From positions 1 to 64,000 of the forward strand of contig NZCE01000042.1 in assembly GCA_002688185.1 (NCBI GenBank): 64,000 nucleotides of DNA. Direction: 5' to 3'. Shown one piece after another: positions 26,910 to 35,825 of the stretch. Every line of letters starts with the position of its first letter. Position 1 is the first letter of the stretch. This DNA is from Spirochaetales bacterium. GTDB lineage: Bacteria; Spirochaetota; Spirochaetia; ARS1246. Made by a program: the position numbers and the translations under genes. Under the pieces are notes generated by a model, which was not told where the DNA came from, did no database searches, and saw only the letters and a program-made list of their open reading frames with translations.

Positions 26910-27820
26910 TCCCATTCTCCCACAAGAATGACCTCTCGCTCGAGAACATGACCAAAGCCTTGATAAACACGTCCCTCGATGAGCGTTATAAGGCGCAAAA
27001 TGTCCATGGCCGTTGACCCGCCTGTGTTTACAATAATGTTAGCATGAACCTTTGAAATCATCGCGCCACCAATTCGTTCTCCCCGAAGCCCGAGAGAGTC
27101 AATGATTTTGCCTGAAGGCCTCCCAAAGTCACGGTTGTTCTTAAACACCGATCCGGCTGATGGGGCCGCAAAATGGCCTTTTTTCTCCCGGTCATCCCGG
27201 TAATCTCTCATTGAGGCGCTTATCCGCGCCGGGTCACCGGGCCTTAGCCGAAAGCTGACCTGCGTTATCACGCAGAATTGCCGTTGGTACGGTGAACGCT
27301 TGTAGCCGAACATATCGAGGCTGGGATATTCAAGCTTTGTATCACCCGAACTATCAATGATCTCAACACATTCGAGGATGTCCGAAACGGATCTTCCGTA
27401 ACACCTGGCATTCATACAGACCGAGCCTCCAACGCTTCCGGGCATGGAATAGATAAACTCCATCCCGGTGAATCCATTATCGGCTGCCGCTTGTGATGCG
27501 TCGGTGATGTTGAGCCCGGCGCCGCATACTATGCCTTCTCCAGTGATCCGGCATGCGTCAAAACACCCCATGTCCAGTACGATTCCAGGGATGCCACTAT
27601 CGGATACAAGGATGTTTGCCCCAGCGCCAAGCACGAAAATCGACGATTCGCTCAAGGCCGCCAGTGAAATGGCACCGATTATATCGCCTTCAGACTGCGG
27701 TATCAAATATAACTCTGCGGGACCACCAACTTGGTAGCTCGTGTGATTGGCCATCGGCTCATCGAATAAAACGGCGCCTTCGAAACTCAAATCGGCTGAA
27801 GCTTTACGCAGCAAGGACAC
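26873..27820 (-). CDS. murB: UDP-N-acetylenolpyruvoylglucosamine reductase
   Basis: The 315-residue flavoenzyme makes UDP-N-acetylmuramic acid using NADPH. FAD-binding motifs are ANHTSYQVGGPAELYL, LGAGANILVSDSGIPGIVLD and GMEFIYSMPGSVGGSVCMNA, and the catalytic serine lies in PSAGSVFKNN. The C-terminal VHANIIVNTGGSTA is also typical; overall it is a type II-like MurB of normal length. Translation begins at GTG 27820. Its promoter region overlaps that of cysS. The 3' end overlaps the exported-protein gene by 37 bases. Confidence 0.94.
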   Translation of the reverse strand: MSLLRKASADLSFEGAVLFDEPMANHTSYQVGGPAELYLIPQSEGDIIGAISLAALSESSIFVLGAGANILVSDSGIPGIVLDMGCFDACRITGEGIVCGAGLNITDASQAAADNGFTGMEFIYSMPGSVGGSVCMNARCYGRSVSDILECVEIIDSSGDTKLEYPSLDMFGYKRSPYQRQFCVITQVSFRLRPGDPARISASMRDYRDDREKKGHFAAPSAGSVFKNNRDFGRPSGKIIDSLGLRGERIGGAMISKVHANIIVNTGGSTAMDILRLITLIEGRVYQGFGHVLEREVILVGEWDQGSLKAAAPSK

Positions 27821-27831
27821 GTTAGTATACT
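27803..27831 (+). promoter_or_regulatory. Promoter for cysS
   Basis: TTTACG at 27803-27808 and TATACT at 27826-27831 have a 17-base spacer. The -10 lies in the palindrome AGTATACT, which also reads as a -10 on the minus strand. Transcription near 27838 rules out the longer cysS frame from 27747. Confidence 0.55.
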
Positions 27832-27884
27832 ACTGCAAGTCAGGAACCTATTGCCAGGACTCACGGCGGTTTTCAAACGAGAAA

Positions 27885-29294
27885 ATGAGTATTCGTCTGC
27901 ATAATACAAAAACAAGAAGCGTCGAGCCTTTTGAGCCCATAGAGGACGGCAAGGTCGGTCTTTATACGTGCGGCCCAACGGTTTGGAATTACGCTCATAT
28001 CGGAAATCTCAGAACGTATGTGTTTGAGGATGTCCTGCGGCGCACACTGGAGTACCACGGATACGACATCAAACATGTGATGAATGTCACCGATGTTGGG
28101 CATCTCACCGGAGACGGCGATGACGGCGAGGACAAGATGATAAAAGGCGCCCGCGAGACAGGGCAAACCGTCTGGGAAATTGCACAGCACTACACCGACT
28201 CATTTTTCAACGATACCGACCAGCTGAACATACTTAGGCCCCATGTTATCTGCAAGGCAACCGACCATATTGAAGACATGATCGGCCTTATCCAAAAACT
28301 CGATGAGAGGGGCTTTGTCTACGAGTCGGCGGGTAACCTGTTTTTTGACACGACCAAGTTTGAGCGATATGGCGAATTTGCGCGTCTTGATCGTCAGAGC
28401 CTCAAACTTGGTGCCCGCATTGCCGTGGATGAAGAAAAAAAAAATCCGGCGGATTTTGCTCTCTGGTTTACCCGCTCAAAATATGAGCATCATATTATGG
28501 TGTGGGATTCGCCTTGGGGAAAAGGATATCCGGGTTGGCACATCGAATGCAGCGCGATGAGCATGAAATACCTCGGTGACCGGTTTGATATCCATTGCGG
28601 CGGAGTGGATCACATTCCCGTTCACCATACTAACGAGATTGCTCAGTCTGAAGGAGCCACCGGGAAAGCCTGGGTCAATTACTGGCTCCATGGGGAGTTT
28701 CTACTCACGGAAAAGAAAAAAATGGCTAAATCCGACGGCAATTTTTTGACTCTGGCGGGGATAATAGATATGGATTATGAACCGCTGGATTACCGGTACT
28801 TCTGCCTGGGGGCCCATTACCGTACGCAGCTGCAATTTTCAGCGGATGCTATGAATAGCGCGCGTGCAGCCAGAAAAGGGATCGTGGACAGGATTATTCG
28901 TCTTCGCGAAAAGGCGGATCCATCGCCCCATGAGACGGTTACCGGCAAAGCGGAAGTATATCTGTCGAGGTTTAAAGAGGTTCTCTCGACGGATCTCAAC
29001 GCCCCAAAAGGGCTGGCCGAGCTGTGGAGCTTGATAAAAGATGAAACTGTATCGGACGACGATAAATTGACCGTGGCGTTTGAAATGGATAAAATATTTG
29101 GTCTTGGTCTTTACAGTAGCACTACCGTTCCGCGGAGCCTTGATGATCCGTTGTTGCGGTTGATTAGTTTGAGAGAAGAAGCTAGAGAGCGTAGGGACTA
29201 TTCTCGGGCCGACGATTTACGCGAAGAATTGAAGAAGCGAGGAATAATAGTTGAGGACACCCCCGAGGGCACCCGTTGGCAAAGGGAGAAATGA
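27885..29294 (+). CDS. cysS: Cysteinyl-tRNA synthetase
   Basis: The class I synthetase (469 residues) charges tRNA-Cys. Zinc and adenylate elements are visible: [20 protein letters not shown] with Cys29 and the HIGN signature at 38-41, the [10 protein letters not shown] zinc region, and [10 protein letters not shown], the KMSKS loop in its KMAKS variant. The C-terminal DALR-like helices end in [18 protein letters not shown], a family hallmark. I use ATG 27885, where the conserved protein begins; upstream open sequence runs into murB and is excluded by the promoter. A sigma factor gene follows within 15 bases. Confidence 0.96.
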   Translation: MSIRLHNTKTRSVEPFEPIEDGKVGLYTCGPTVWNYAHIGNLRTYVFEDVLRRTLEYHGYDIKHVMNVTDVGHLTGDGDDGEDKMIKGARETGQTVWEIAQHYTDSFFNDTDQLNILRPHVICKATDHIEDMIGLIQKLDERGFVYESAGNLFFDTTKFERYGEFARLDRQSLKLGARIAVDEEKKNPADFALWFTRSKYEHHIMVWDSPWGKGYPGWHIECSAMSMKYLGDRFDIHCGGVDHIPVHHTNEIAQSEGATGKAWVNYWLHGEFLLTEKKKMAKSDGNFLTLAGIIDMDYEPLDYRYFCLGAHYRTQLQFSADAMNSARAARKGIVDRIIRLREKADPSPHETVTGKAEVYLSRFKEVLSTDLNAPKGLAELWSLIKDETVSDDDKLTVAFEMDKIFGLGLYSSTTVPRSLDDPLLRLISLREEARERRDYSRADDLREELKKRGIIVEDTPEGTRWQREK

Positions 29295-29308
29295 CTGCCG
29301 TGTAACGG

Positions 29309-29860
29309 ATGGCACAATTCGTTGTTTATAAAATGAAAAACAAGATGACTGGCCACGGGGATTTTGACAAAGTCTATGATTCCGTCTACCCCCTGCTCTT
29401 CAAGATTGCGTACCGGATCACAGGAGATTATACGGCCTCTGACGATCTCTGTCAGGAGGCTTTCATTCGGTATTATCGTAGGATTATACCGCTCCCGTCC
29501 GCCGAGCAGGCGAAATATTGGCTCATTAGGGTAGTGAAGAACCTATCCCTCAACTACGAGAAGAGAAAAGGCCGAGAGAAGCGAGCGTATGACCGATATC
29601 TGAGGGAACCAAAACGGCATACGCCTTCTGGGGAAACCGAGCTCATGAGAGATGAAAGCGCCAAGCTCGTTCAAGAGGCTCTCCGGCAGTTACCCTTCAA
29701 GTTGAGGGCAGTAATCGTCTTAAGGGAATATGGTAATTTGAGCTATAAGGAAATCGGGCGGATAATAGGCATTTCAGAATCAAATGTAAAGGTAAGAGTA
29801 TTTAGAGCGCGTGAACAGTTGAAAAAGTACCTCGATGAGGAGGAAATATATGTGTCCTGA
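29309..29860 (+). CDS. ECF-type RNA polymerase sigma factor
   Basis: The 183-residue protein is a group IV sigma-70: region 2 (DSVYPLLFKIAYRITGDYTA, then DLCQEAFIRYYRR for -10 recognition) and region 4 (LRQLPFKLRAVIVLREYGNL, then IGRIIGISESNVKVRVFRAR, the helix-turn-helix for -35 recognition). It directs RNA polymerase to a specific promoter set in response to a signal. The exact start is uncertain: ATG 29309, 29333 and 29345 are all in frame and none has a good ribosome site. The gene is followed with an 11-base overlap by a zinc-finger anti-sigma factor, the classic arrangement for a membrane-sensed ECF system. Confidence 0.92.
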   Translation: MAQFVVYKMKNKMTGHGDFDKVYDSVYPLLFKIAYRITGDYTASDDLCQEAFIRYYRRIIPLPSAEQAKYWLIRVVKNLSLNYEKRKGREKRAYDRYLREPKRHTPSGETELMRDESAKLVQEALRQLPFKLRAVIVLREYGNLSYKEIGRIIGISESNVKVRVFRAREQLKKYLDEEEIYVS

Positions 29861-30386
29861 CCACAATCTGCTGTCGGCATATTTTGACGGTGAGTTAGAT
29901 GATCGGTGGAGCAAATCCATCGAGGAGCACGTGGCGCAGTGTGGCAAGTGCGGCAGCAAGCTATCCCAGTTTTCAGATATACGATCAATCCTGCTCAGCA
30001 ATGGAGAGCCGGAGATCGAGAAACTAAAAAATAATGCATGGCGGCACATACAGAACCGAAATGCCTACTTGATGCGCCCCCATTTTTGGCAGAGGCGCCT
30101 CCAGATGCCGATAACTTTGGCGGTTGGTTTGGCGGTGGTGATGGTGATTCTGACCCTTGGATTGGCCCTCAGTATAGGTCAGAATGAAAAGTATGATCCT
30201 TTTGACAACGTTACTCAGATGCAATTAAGCGGTTATGAGTTGAGCTCTTTGGAAGACATAGTAAAGTACCTCGACTCAAGAGAAATTGGCTTTTCTTCAA
30301 CTTTTACCCTCCCCCAAGAGCCTGAATTGCGAGTGATTAGTGAGCCTACATTGATCCGAGCAGCGGATTACAAAAGAGGAAGGTAG
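29850..30386 (+). CDS. Anti-sigma factor with zinc-binding ZAS domain
   Basis: The protein (178 residues) begins with an anti-sigma domain containing the HxxxCxxC zinc motif (EHVAQCGKC near residue 31), preceded by LLSAYFDGELDDRWSKSIEE. One transmembrane helix follows (PITLAVGLAVVMVILTLGLA) near the middle, leaving an extracytoplasmic tail of about 65 residues. Such proteins hold the partner sigma factor at the membrane and release it upon envelope stress. ATG 29850 follows AGGAGG, so the start is clear. It overlaps the sigma factor gene and its stop codon shares a base with the next gene's GTG. The ligand or protease that triggers release is unknown. Confidence 0.88.
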   Translation: MCPDHNLLSAYFDGELDDRWSKSIEEHVAQCGKCGSKLSQFSDIRSILLSNGEPEIEKLKNNAWRHIQNRNAYLMRPHFWQRRLQMPITLAVGLAVVMVILTLGLALSIGQNEKYDPFDNVTQMQLSGYELSSLEDIVKYLDSREIGFSSTFTLPQEPELRVISEPTLIRAADYKRGR

Positions 30387-30871
30387 TGAAAAAAGGGTCG
30401 ATCATGCTGCTATTGATCATCCTTCTAACCTCCGAGCTCTATGCGGATGACCTCGATGAAATTCTTAAATACCTGAGCGATAAAGTTCTTTCAGTCCATA
30501 TTACCGCAAGACTACTCGATGAGGACCAGATTATCGTCTGGGACGCTGAGAGCTCCCATATAACAAATATGGGAAAGGCCATAAATATCAGGCTTGTGGG
30601 TAGCGGTGTGATTATTGACTCCTACATTACCCCTTTTGGAAATCTTGATGAAACATTAGTCCTCGTGGCAAACGGTGAAATGTGGTTTTCAGACCAACGG
30701 CAGGAGGGACTGAGATATGAGAGCTTTATTAAGAGCATGCCCGTCAAAGCCGGAGAGAAGGTCATTTTTTTCCCCCTAGGTGTCGCCGTTGACTCTCAGA
30801 CAAATATCTATACGGTCCAGCTGGAAATAGAGATTCTCCCATATAGTGAAGTTCTCAAAATGGTAAAATAG
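30386..30871 (+). CDS. Small exported protein in the sigma factor operon
   Basis: This 161-residue protein has a signal peptide (KKGSIMLLLIILLTSELYA) and a mature beta-rich domain (IRLVGSGVIIDSYITPFGNL, VLVANGEMWFSDQRQ, NIYTVQLEIEILPYS). I do not recognise the family. It starts with GTG overlapping the last base of the anti-sigma stop codon, with a GAGGA ribosome site, so it is co-translated with the sigma/anti-sigma pair. A role as a periplasmic co-regulator or as an effector of the envelope response is plausible from position only. Probably periplasmic. Confidence 0.7.
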   Translation: MKKGSIMLLLIILLTSELYADDLDEILKYLSDKVLSVHITARLLDEDQIIVWDAESSHITNMGKAINIRLVGSGVIIDSYITPFGNLDETLVLVANGEMWFSDQRQEGLRYESFIKSMPVKAGEKVIFFPLGVAVDSQTNIYTVQLEIEILPYSEVLKMVK

Positions 30872-30882
30872 GTTCGGTCTGC

Positions 30883-32538
30883 ATGAACATCCTCGTGAGG
30901 TCTATCCGCCACAGAGCTACTATTCCGACCATACTATTTGCCGGTTTGGTGTGCCTTCTTGTGTTGAGCTTGAACCGATCCGACAAACCTCCAAGACTCG
31001 AGAGCATCGCTCCGGAGATCGGTTCTCCCGGTGGCGTAATGGTGCTGCGTGGTAGGTACTTTGGTCGAGATAAGCGAAGCAGCTCGGTTATCATTGCGGG
31101 CAAAAGACCCACCACCTCGTCATATCTCGAATGGGGCGATACGCAGATCAGCGTGCAAATACCCGCCGACGTGGGATCGGGTATGGTCAATGTAACGACC
31201 AGACTCGGAATCAGCGGGGGCATTCTGTTTACCAACGCCAACAGAATCCCCGTGGTTCTTTCAGAAACCACCAACCCGGGTGAGCCCCATATTGAGAAGT
31301 TGGCGCCAAAGACCGGAGTCATAGGGACCCCGGTGACACTCACTGGTTTGAATTTTGGATTGTCAAGGGGCGGTAGCCGAGTTTTATTCGCACCTTTGGC
31401 AGTTGCGGGAGAAATCTCCGCGGAAGACGATTCAACTGAGTATGTGCCGGCATCTGAGATCGACTCCGATTATGAAAGCTGGACGGACCAGAGCATTCGA
31501 GTACGGGTGCCCGATGGCGCAACATCCGGCAATATCCGCGTGGAGACCGATCGGGGAATTAGCAACTCCGTGTATTTTGAGATTGCTGGTCTTCCCGGGA
31601 CCAAAGTGCTTAGCCAAAAGCGAGGCTATCAAATTTTGTTCTCTATCGAGATATCGAACGTGCGGGCTGAGCCAAACGCTCTTCTCGATATCTGGGTGCC
31701 CGGGGTGCTCAGTGCTCCTGAGCAGCGCAACATAGAACACGTAAAAATACCTGAGCCCCTTTGGACCGATTATTTTGGGCTGTCAAGATACCAGTTTCAA
31801 AATATTCAGTCTGGGCTTTTATACCGGATCAATCAGACGTATTGGCTTGACAGATATGCAATTGAGACAAATATCAGTGCCGGCAAAGTTGCGCGGGCGT
31901 ATGACACCGAGAGAAAGCTCTATAAATCTTTCACGGTACCTACGCCTCTCATGCCTTCGGATGACGAAAGTATATCAAGCGCCGCATGGTCGGCCATCGG
32001 GCGTGAAAGAAGCCCGTTTTTGAGGGCGCGAGCAATCTATCTTTTTCTTATTAAAAAGCTCGTTTACGACGAGAAGCCAAAAGGTGAGGCAATTCTCGAG
32101 AACTTTATCGCTGCTTCGGCTGACTCATACGGCTATTCGTTGCTTTTCTGCACAATGGTTCGCGCAATCGGTATTCCGGCAAGGCCGGTCGCCGGTTTTA
32201 TTATTTACGGCGACCGCAAAGCTAAGATCCATTATTGGGCCGAGTTTTACATAGAGGGTTTTGGGTGGGTTCCGGTTGATCCAACCCTTGGTGATTCACC
32301 GGATATTGGTGCGTATCCCAATATTGAAGATCCTGCGGAATACTTCTTTGGTGGTCTTGGCACCCAGCATCTCGCGTTTACCAAGGGCGTCATCGACGTA
32401 AAGCCACTTTCATCCGATTCAAAGATAGTACAGCATAAGAAAACTTATTCTCTGCAAACCATTCACGAAGAGGGATCAAGCGGTTTACGTTCTTATTCTT
32501 CTGAATGGGGAGATCTTCAAGTGATAGACCTTTGGTAG
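30883..32538 (+). CDS. Exported IPT/TIG-repeat and transglutaminase-like protein
   Basis: The protein (551 residues) starts with a membrane segment (TIPTILFAGLVCLLVLSL) and then two IPT/TIG immunoglobulin-like domains (about 40-120, LESIAPEIGSPGGVMVLRGR; and about 130-220, IEKLAPKTGVIGTPVTLTGL). The C-terminal half is a transglutaminase-like domain with a likely catalytic triad: Cys in LLFCTMVRAIGIPARP, His in IHYWAEFYIEG, Asp in GWVPVDPTLGDS. Exported enzymes of this kind cleave or crosslink peptide bonds at the cell envelope. It follows the sigma operon by 11 bases and probably belongs to it. It is anchored at or beyond the inner membrane. Confidence 0.8.
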   Translation: MNILVRSIRHRATIPTILFAGLVCLLVLSLNRSDKPPRLESIAPEIGSPGGVMVLRGRYFGRDKRSSSVIIAGKRPTTSSYLEWGDTQISVQIPADVGSGMVNVTTRLGISGGILFTNANRIPVVLSETTNPGEPHIEKLAPKTGVIGTPVTLTGLNFGLSRGGSRVLFAPLAVAGEISAEDDSTEYVPASEIDSDYESWTDQSIRVRVPDGATSGNIRVETDRGISNSVYFEIAGLPGTKVLSQKRGYQILFSIEISNVRAEPNALLDIWVPGVLSAPEQRNIEHVKIPEPLWTDYFGLSRYQFQNIQSGLLYRINQTYWLDRYAIETNISAGKVARAYDTERKLYKSFTVPTPLMPSDDESISSAAWSAIGRERSPFLRARAIYLFLIKKLVYDEKPKGEAILENFIAASADSYGYSLLFCTMVRAIGIPARPVAGFIIYGDRKAKIHYWAEFYIEGFGWVPVDPTLGDSPDIGAYPNIEDPAEYFFGGLGTQHLAFTKGVIDVKPLSSDSKIVQHKKTYSLQTIHEEGSSGLRSYSSEWGDLQVIDLW

Positions 32539-32544
32539 CCTAAA

Positions 32545-32576
32545 GGCTGGGCGCCCCCGGCTGGGCGCCCCCGGCC
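32545..32576. terminator. GC-rich duplicated palindrome between convergent genes
   Basis: The 14-base unit GGCTGGGCGCCCCC occurs twice in tandem, 32545-32558 and 32559-32572, then GGCC. Each unit contains the palindrome GGGCGCCC, so the copies can pair with each other in a strong hairpin. It sits between the stops of the transglutaminase-like gene and the subtilase gene and may end both transcripts, though no T run follows. Confidence 0.5.
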
Positions 32577-32580
32577 ACCA

Positions 32581-34356
32581 TTAGAGCGGAAAGTATCGGT
32601 AGTTAAAAAACACCGCCACGACCTCTTCCTCGGTCAAAAGGTCTTCTCTCACGTCTTGAATGTTTGCCGCCTCATTCACCTGAACAAGATTATCGCGGCC
32701 GACATGACCGGAAACCAACGTGACACCTTTGGCGGTCAATACGTCCGCCGCATGCCCCAAGGCTTTTGCCGAAACTGTGTTTTCATTGTGAAGCCTGACT
32801 ATCAGGTGTCTCTCATCGATTTTTCCAACGGGCACCGACTGAAGTCTGAGTTCCGGATTGCCGGTCTTGGAGCTGATAGGTAGCAGCACTTCTTCTCTTA
32901 TAACATTGTACGCACCAAAGGCATGGAGTGCGTGCAACAGACCGTGTCCGAAATCTCGATCTTTGCCTTGGGGCCCGAGATCCATTGAGGACCGTTCGAA
33001 AATCTCGAGTGCGGCGGCCAAATCCATGCGGTTGTCGACCGTGCAGAGAAGCGCAAGCACCCCTGCTACATGCGGCGTAGCAATGGAAGTTCCCACTATT
33101 CCGGCGTACACGTAGTCGTCGCTGATGAGTGGATGGGTTTTCTCAAACTTGGGCGAGGCCGCAATAACCCAGTCGCGCCACGTATTGGTGTATTCAAGAT
33201 GGGAAGGAAAAAAATCTCCAATTCCGCCAGGCGCAGCGACATCGACCAGATCCCCCGGGTTGGAATATGGCGCAATGCTGTCAAAGTACGTGGTTGCTGC
33301 AACCGCAACGACGTGGTCGGACAGAGCTGGGTACGCCACTTCCGACTTGCCATCCTCTCGTTCATTGCCCGCGGCCGCTACCACGATAATTCCCATGCCC
33401 GCAACGGCCTCAAGCGCCTCATCTACGTACGGGTCCGATGAGACGTATGCGCCGATGCTCAAGTTTATGATCTTGGCCACAACGTCGGGAACCTTCCCTG
33501 AATCATTTGGTAATCCCGCGGCGTACCTTATGCTTTGGGCGATGTCATAGGTTGTCCCGCCGTTTTTCCCCAGCGCTCGGATTGGGATCACCTTAACGCT
33601 ATTCAGGCCGATGCCCGCAACGCCATTTCCGCCGTTATCCGATAGGGCGGCTATTACGCTGGCAACTCCGCTTCCATGCCACGAGTTGTCCACAGATATG
33701 TTGCCGTCGCCTTCGTCCGTTGCGTCTGGATCAACTCCGTCACCGTCCTCTGCGTCGATGGGGCTTGCGATAAGATCGTACCCCTGATCAATAAGCAAGT
33801 TGGTGGGTGGCCCAATGAGGTCGGGGTGATTGGTGTATCCGGTGTCAATCACGGCCACGATGACTTCCGATCGCTGCAAACCCGCATCTTCCAGAACTTT
33901 AAGATAACCCCAGAGCTCGGGCAGATGGATTTTTTCAAGAGACCATTGACCAATGTTGTCCGTAGCTACCGTGCCGGTGAATAGCAAATCCGTCGGGGTG
34001 TACGGTGAGAGTATTCGGACAATGACGCTTTCCGATGCGCTTCGAGACCAAACACCCGATGCTGATTGAGACTGCACGTGGAGTGTATAGGTACCGACGT
34101 CAAGGGGAGCGGCCGGCTGGAACGACCGGACTGATGCGTCCACCTCCTTCCAGTCATCTTCAACGTTAAATGAGTATCGGAAACCCGCTACCAGATCCGG
34201 GCCGTACACCTCCCAGAACCACGTCGGTCGTACCTCATAGTCGCTTAATCCAGTGCTCTTGATGAATAATCCGGGCATTTGCGATACTATTATATTGCAG
34301 TCCGATAGCGCTGATACAATGATTACAGCCCGAAATATACCTTTTATGAATTTCAC
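32581..34356 (-). CDS. Subtilisin-like serine protease (S8 family), exported
   Basis: The 591-residue protease has all catalytic parts: Asp171 in VIAVIDTGYTNHPDL, His227 in SWHGSGVASV, oxyanion Asn331 in AAAGNERED and Ser424 in GTSIATPHVAG. The N-terminus has a hydrophobic stretch (IKGIFRAVIIVSALSDC) that may be a spirochaete lipobox around Cys20, so it is exported and possibly lipid-anchored. A beta-sandwich-like region lies before the catalytic domain, and a short domain after it (residues 500-590). The insertion DAEDGDGVDPDATDEGDGNI near 201 is a typical calcium-like acidic loop. No ribosome site is clear. It is divergent from the cNMP protein gene. Confidence 0.9.
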   Translation of the reverse strand: MKFIKGIFRAVIIVSALSDCNIIVSQMPGLFIKSTGLSDYEVRPTWFWEVYGPDLVAGFRYSFNVEDDWKEVDASVRSFQPAAPLDVGTYTLHVQSQSASGVWSRSASESVIVRILSPYTPTDLLFTGTVATDNIGQWSLEKIHLPELWGYLKVLEDAGLQRSEVIVAVIDTGYTNHPDLIGPPTNLLIDQGYDLIASPIDAEDGDGVDPDATDEGDGNISVDNSWHGSGVASVIAALSDNGGNGVAGIGLNSVKVIPIRALGKNGGTTYDIAQSIRYAAGLPNDSGKVPDVVAKIINLSIGAYVSSDPYVDEALEAVAGMGIIVVAAAGNEREDGKSEVAYPALSDHVVAVAATTYFDSIAPYSNPGDLVDVAAPGGIGDFFPSHLEYTNTWRDWVIAASPKFEKTHPLISDDYVYAGIVGTSIATPHVAGVLALLCTVDNRMDLAAALEIFERSSMDLGPQGKDRDFGHGLLHALHAFGAYNVIREEVLLPISSKTGNPELRLQSVPVGKIDERHLIVRLHNENTVSAKALGHAADVLTAKGVTLVSGHVGRDNLVQVNEAANIQDVREDLLTEEEVVAVFFNYRYFPL

Positions 34357-34463
34357 AATAGAAATGTACTACACATGCCCCGCTTCGTCCGCTTGGCAAA
34401 TACTCTTTTCAATTATTGTCCTTCACCGGCCGAAAATATAGAGAAGAATAGCGTCCGGCAACG

Positions 34464-34493
34464 TTGACAAAGGCAGAATACGCTCAATATACT
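34464..34493 (+). promoter_or_regulatory. Promoter of the double cNMP-binding protein gene
   Basis: TTGACA at 34464-34469 and TATACT at 34488-34493 are separated by 18 bases, 11 of 12 consensus matches. Because it covers the first codons of the longest frame, it fixes the real start at ATG 34524. Confidence 0.8.
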
Positions 34494-34523
34494 AAGGCTA
34501 TACGAATTGGCGCCAGGAGCAAT

Positions 34524-35759
34524 ATGAATAATTCCCTGCAACTCTCCCTCGTAAATTTTAAAAAGGGCTCATACATTATAGTTGAAGGCAAACAGAAGGC
34601 TGATCGCTTTTACATCATGAGGCAGGGAAATGTACGCATCAGTAAAGAAGCCGAGGTTGTAGAGGAAGAGGGCGGAAACTTATTGGCTCCCGGTGATTTT
34701 TTTGGCGTTATTTCTACCATGTCATCCCATAGCCACATAGAAACCGCCCAGGCGACCGCAGACGTGGGTCTTATCGCCGTGCAGAGGGAACAATACGGGC
34801 TACTTATAGAACGTAATGCGCCGGTCGCCATGAAAATCATACAGCAATTTTCTAAAAAGGTGCGCTATTTGGATTCAGCCCTCGCGCGTCTCACCTTGAA
34901 GGGGGAGGAATCCGGTGAGAATGTTGCCCATCTTTTTCAGGTGGCTGAGTATTATGCGCGGCAGGGCCAATACAATCAGGCCTATTATGCATATTATCGA
35001 TATATTCAAAACTGTCCGCGGGGGCCGAATGTGACGGTCGCAAAGGAGCGTATGGCCAAGATAAAACCATACGCGCAGGCTGTTTATCTGGGTGAATCGG
35101 CTGACGAATTTACCCGTTCCTATCCGCAGGACTCCATGATTTTTAGTGAAGCTGAGCCGGGTCACGAGTTGTATATCATCCAAAAGGGCAGCGTAAAAAT
35201 CACGAAAATTATCAACGACAATGAGGTCCTCCTGGCGCTTCTCAAAGCCGGCGACATTTTTGGTGAGATGGCGCTCCTGGAAGATAAACCACGGACGGCC
35301 TCTGCCATAGCTCATGAAGACGCCGTTCTTCTCGCGGTTAATAAGGCAAACTTTAAGCGGATGGTCAGCACTCAGCCCCAAATGATTACTAGGCTGACCC
35401 AGATTCTTTCGGAGCGGCTCTGGTTTATTTACAAACAGCTGAGCAACACCCAGATTAGCGATCCGCTGGGCAGAATGTTCGATCGGCTCTATATCGAGCT
35501 CGAGAGGCTCCGAGTCCCGCTGAATACTGACTCATATACTTTTGATTTTGGGCCGAAGGAGCTCATCAATCTTGTGGGGCTCCCTCTGAGTGAGGGAAAC
35601 GCCTACATTCGCAAGCTGTTTGAAAACAGCAAGTTACGCGTGGTTGAAAACAAGATCCACATCGCCGAGGTCGCTGAAATAGAAAAGCAGACAAAATACT
35701 ATCGCAAGATGGAAAAAATAGAAAAATCCCGCCGAGAATCTTCGCTGAGACGCCTGTAG
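34524..35759 (+). CDS. Protein with two cyclic-nucleotide-binding (Crp-like) domains
   Basis: The protein (411 residues) has two cNMP-binding beta-barrels. The first spans about 10-120 (YIIVEGKQKADRFYIMRQGN, LLAPGDFFGVISTMSS), the second about 205-320 (EPGHELYIIQKGSVKI, AGDIFGEMALLEDKPRTASA, close to the canonical phosphate cassette). A helical TPR-like stretch joins them (YYARQGQYNQAYYAYYRYIQ). The C-terminus resembles a winged-helix lead-in (KELINLVGLPLSEGNAYIRK), so DNA binding is possible. Only the second domain keeps the GE..R cassette, so only it is likely to bind nucleotide. ATG 34524 follows AGGAG and lies after a strong promoter. Cytoplasmic regulator by inference. Confidence 0.85.
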   Translation: MNNSLQLSLVNFKKGSYIIVEGKQKADRFYIMRQGNVRISKEAEVVEEEGGNLLAPGDFFGVISTMSSHSHIETAQATADVGLIAVQREQYGLLIERNAPVAMKIIQQFSKKVRYLDSALARLTLKGEESGENVAHLFQVAEYYARQGQYNQAYYAYYRYIQNCPRGPNVTVAKERMAKIKPYAQAVYLGESADEFTRSYPQDSMIFSEAEPGHELYIIQKGSVKITKIINDNEVLLALLKAGDIFGEMALLEDKPRTASAIAHEDAVLLAVNKANFKRMVSTQPQMITRLTQILSERLWFIYKQLSNTQISDPLGRMFDRLYIELERLRVPLNTDSYTFDFGPKELINLVGLPLSEGNAYIRKLFENSKLRVVENKIHIAEVAEIEKQTKYYRKMEKIEKSRRESSLRRL

Positions 35760-35825
35760 CTCTACATACCTTTTATAAGATTTCAATCCTGCATTCTTGA
35801 CAATCTGGCTGGGCAGGGAGTAAGT

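Noticed and set aside
27747..27884. N-terminal extension of cysS
   Set aside because: The stretch is antisense to murB, is not like CysRS and includes the predicted cysS promoter.
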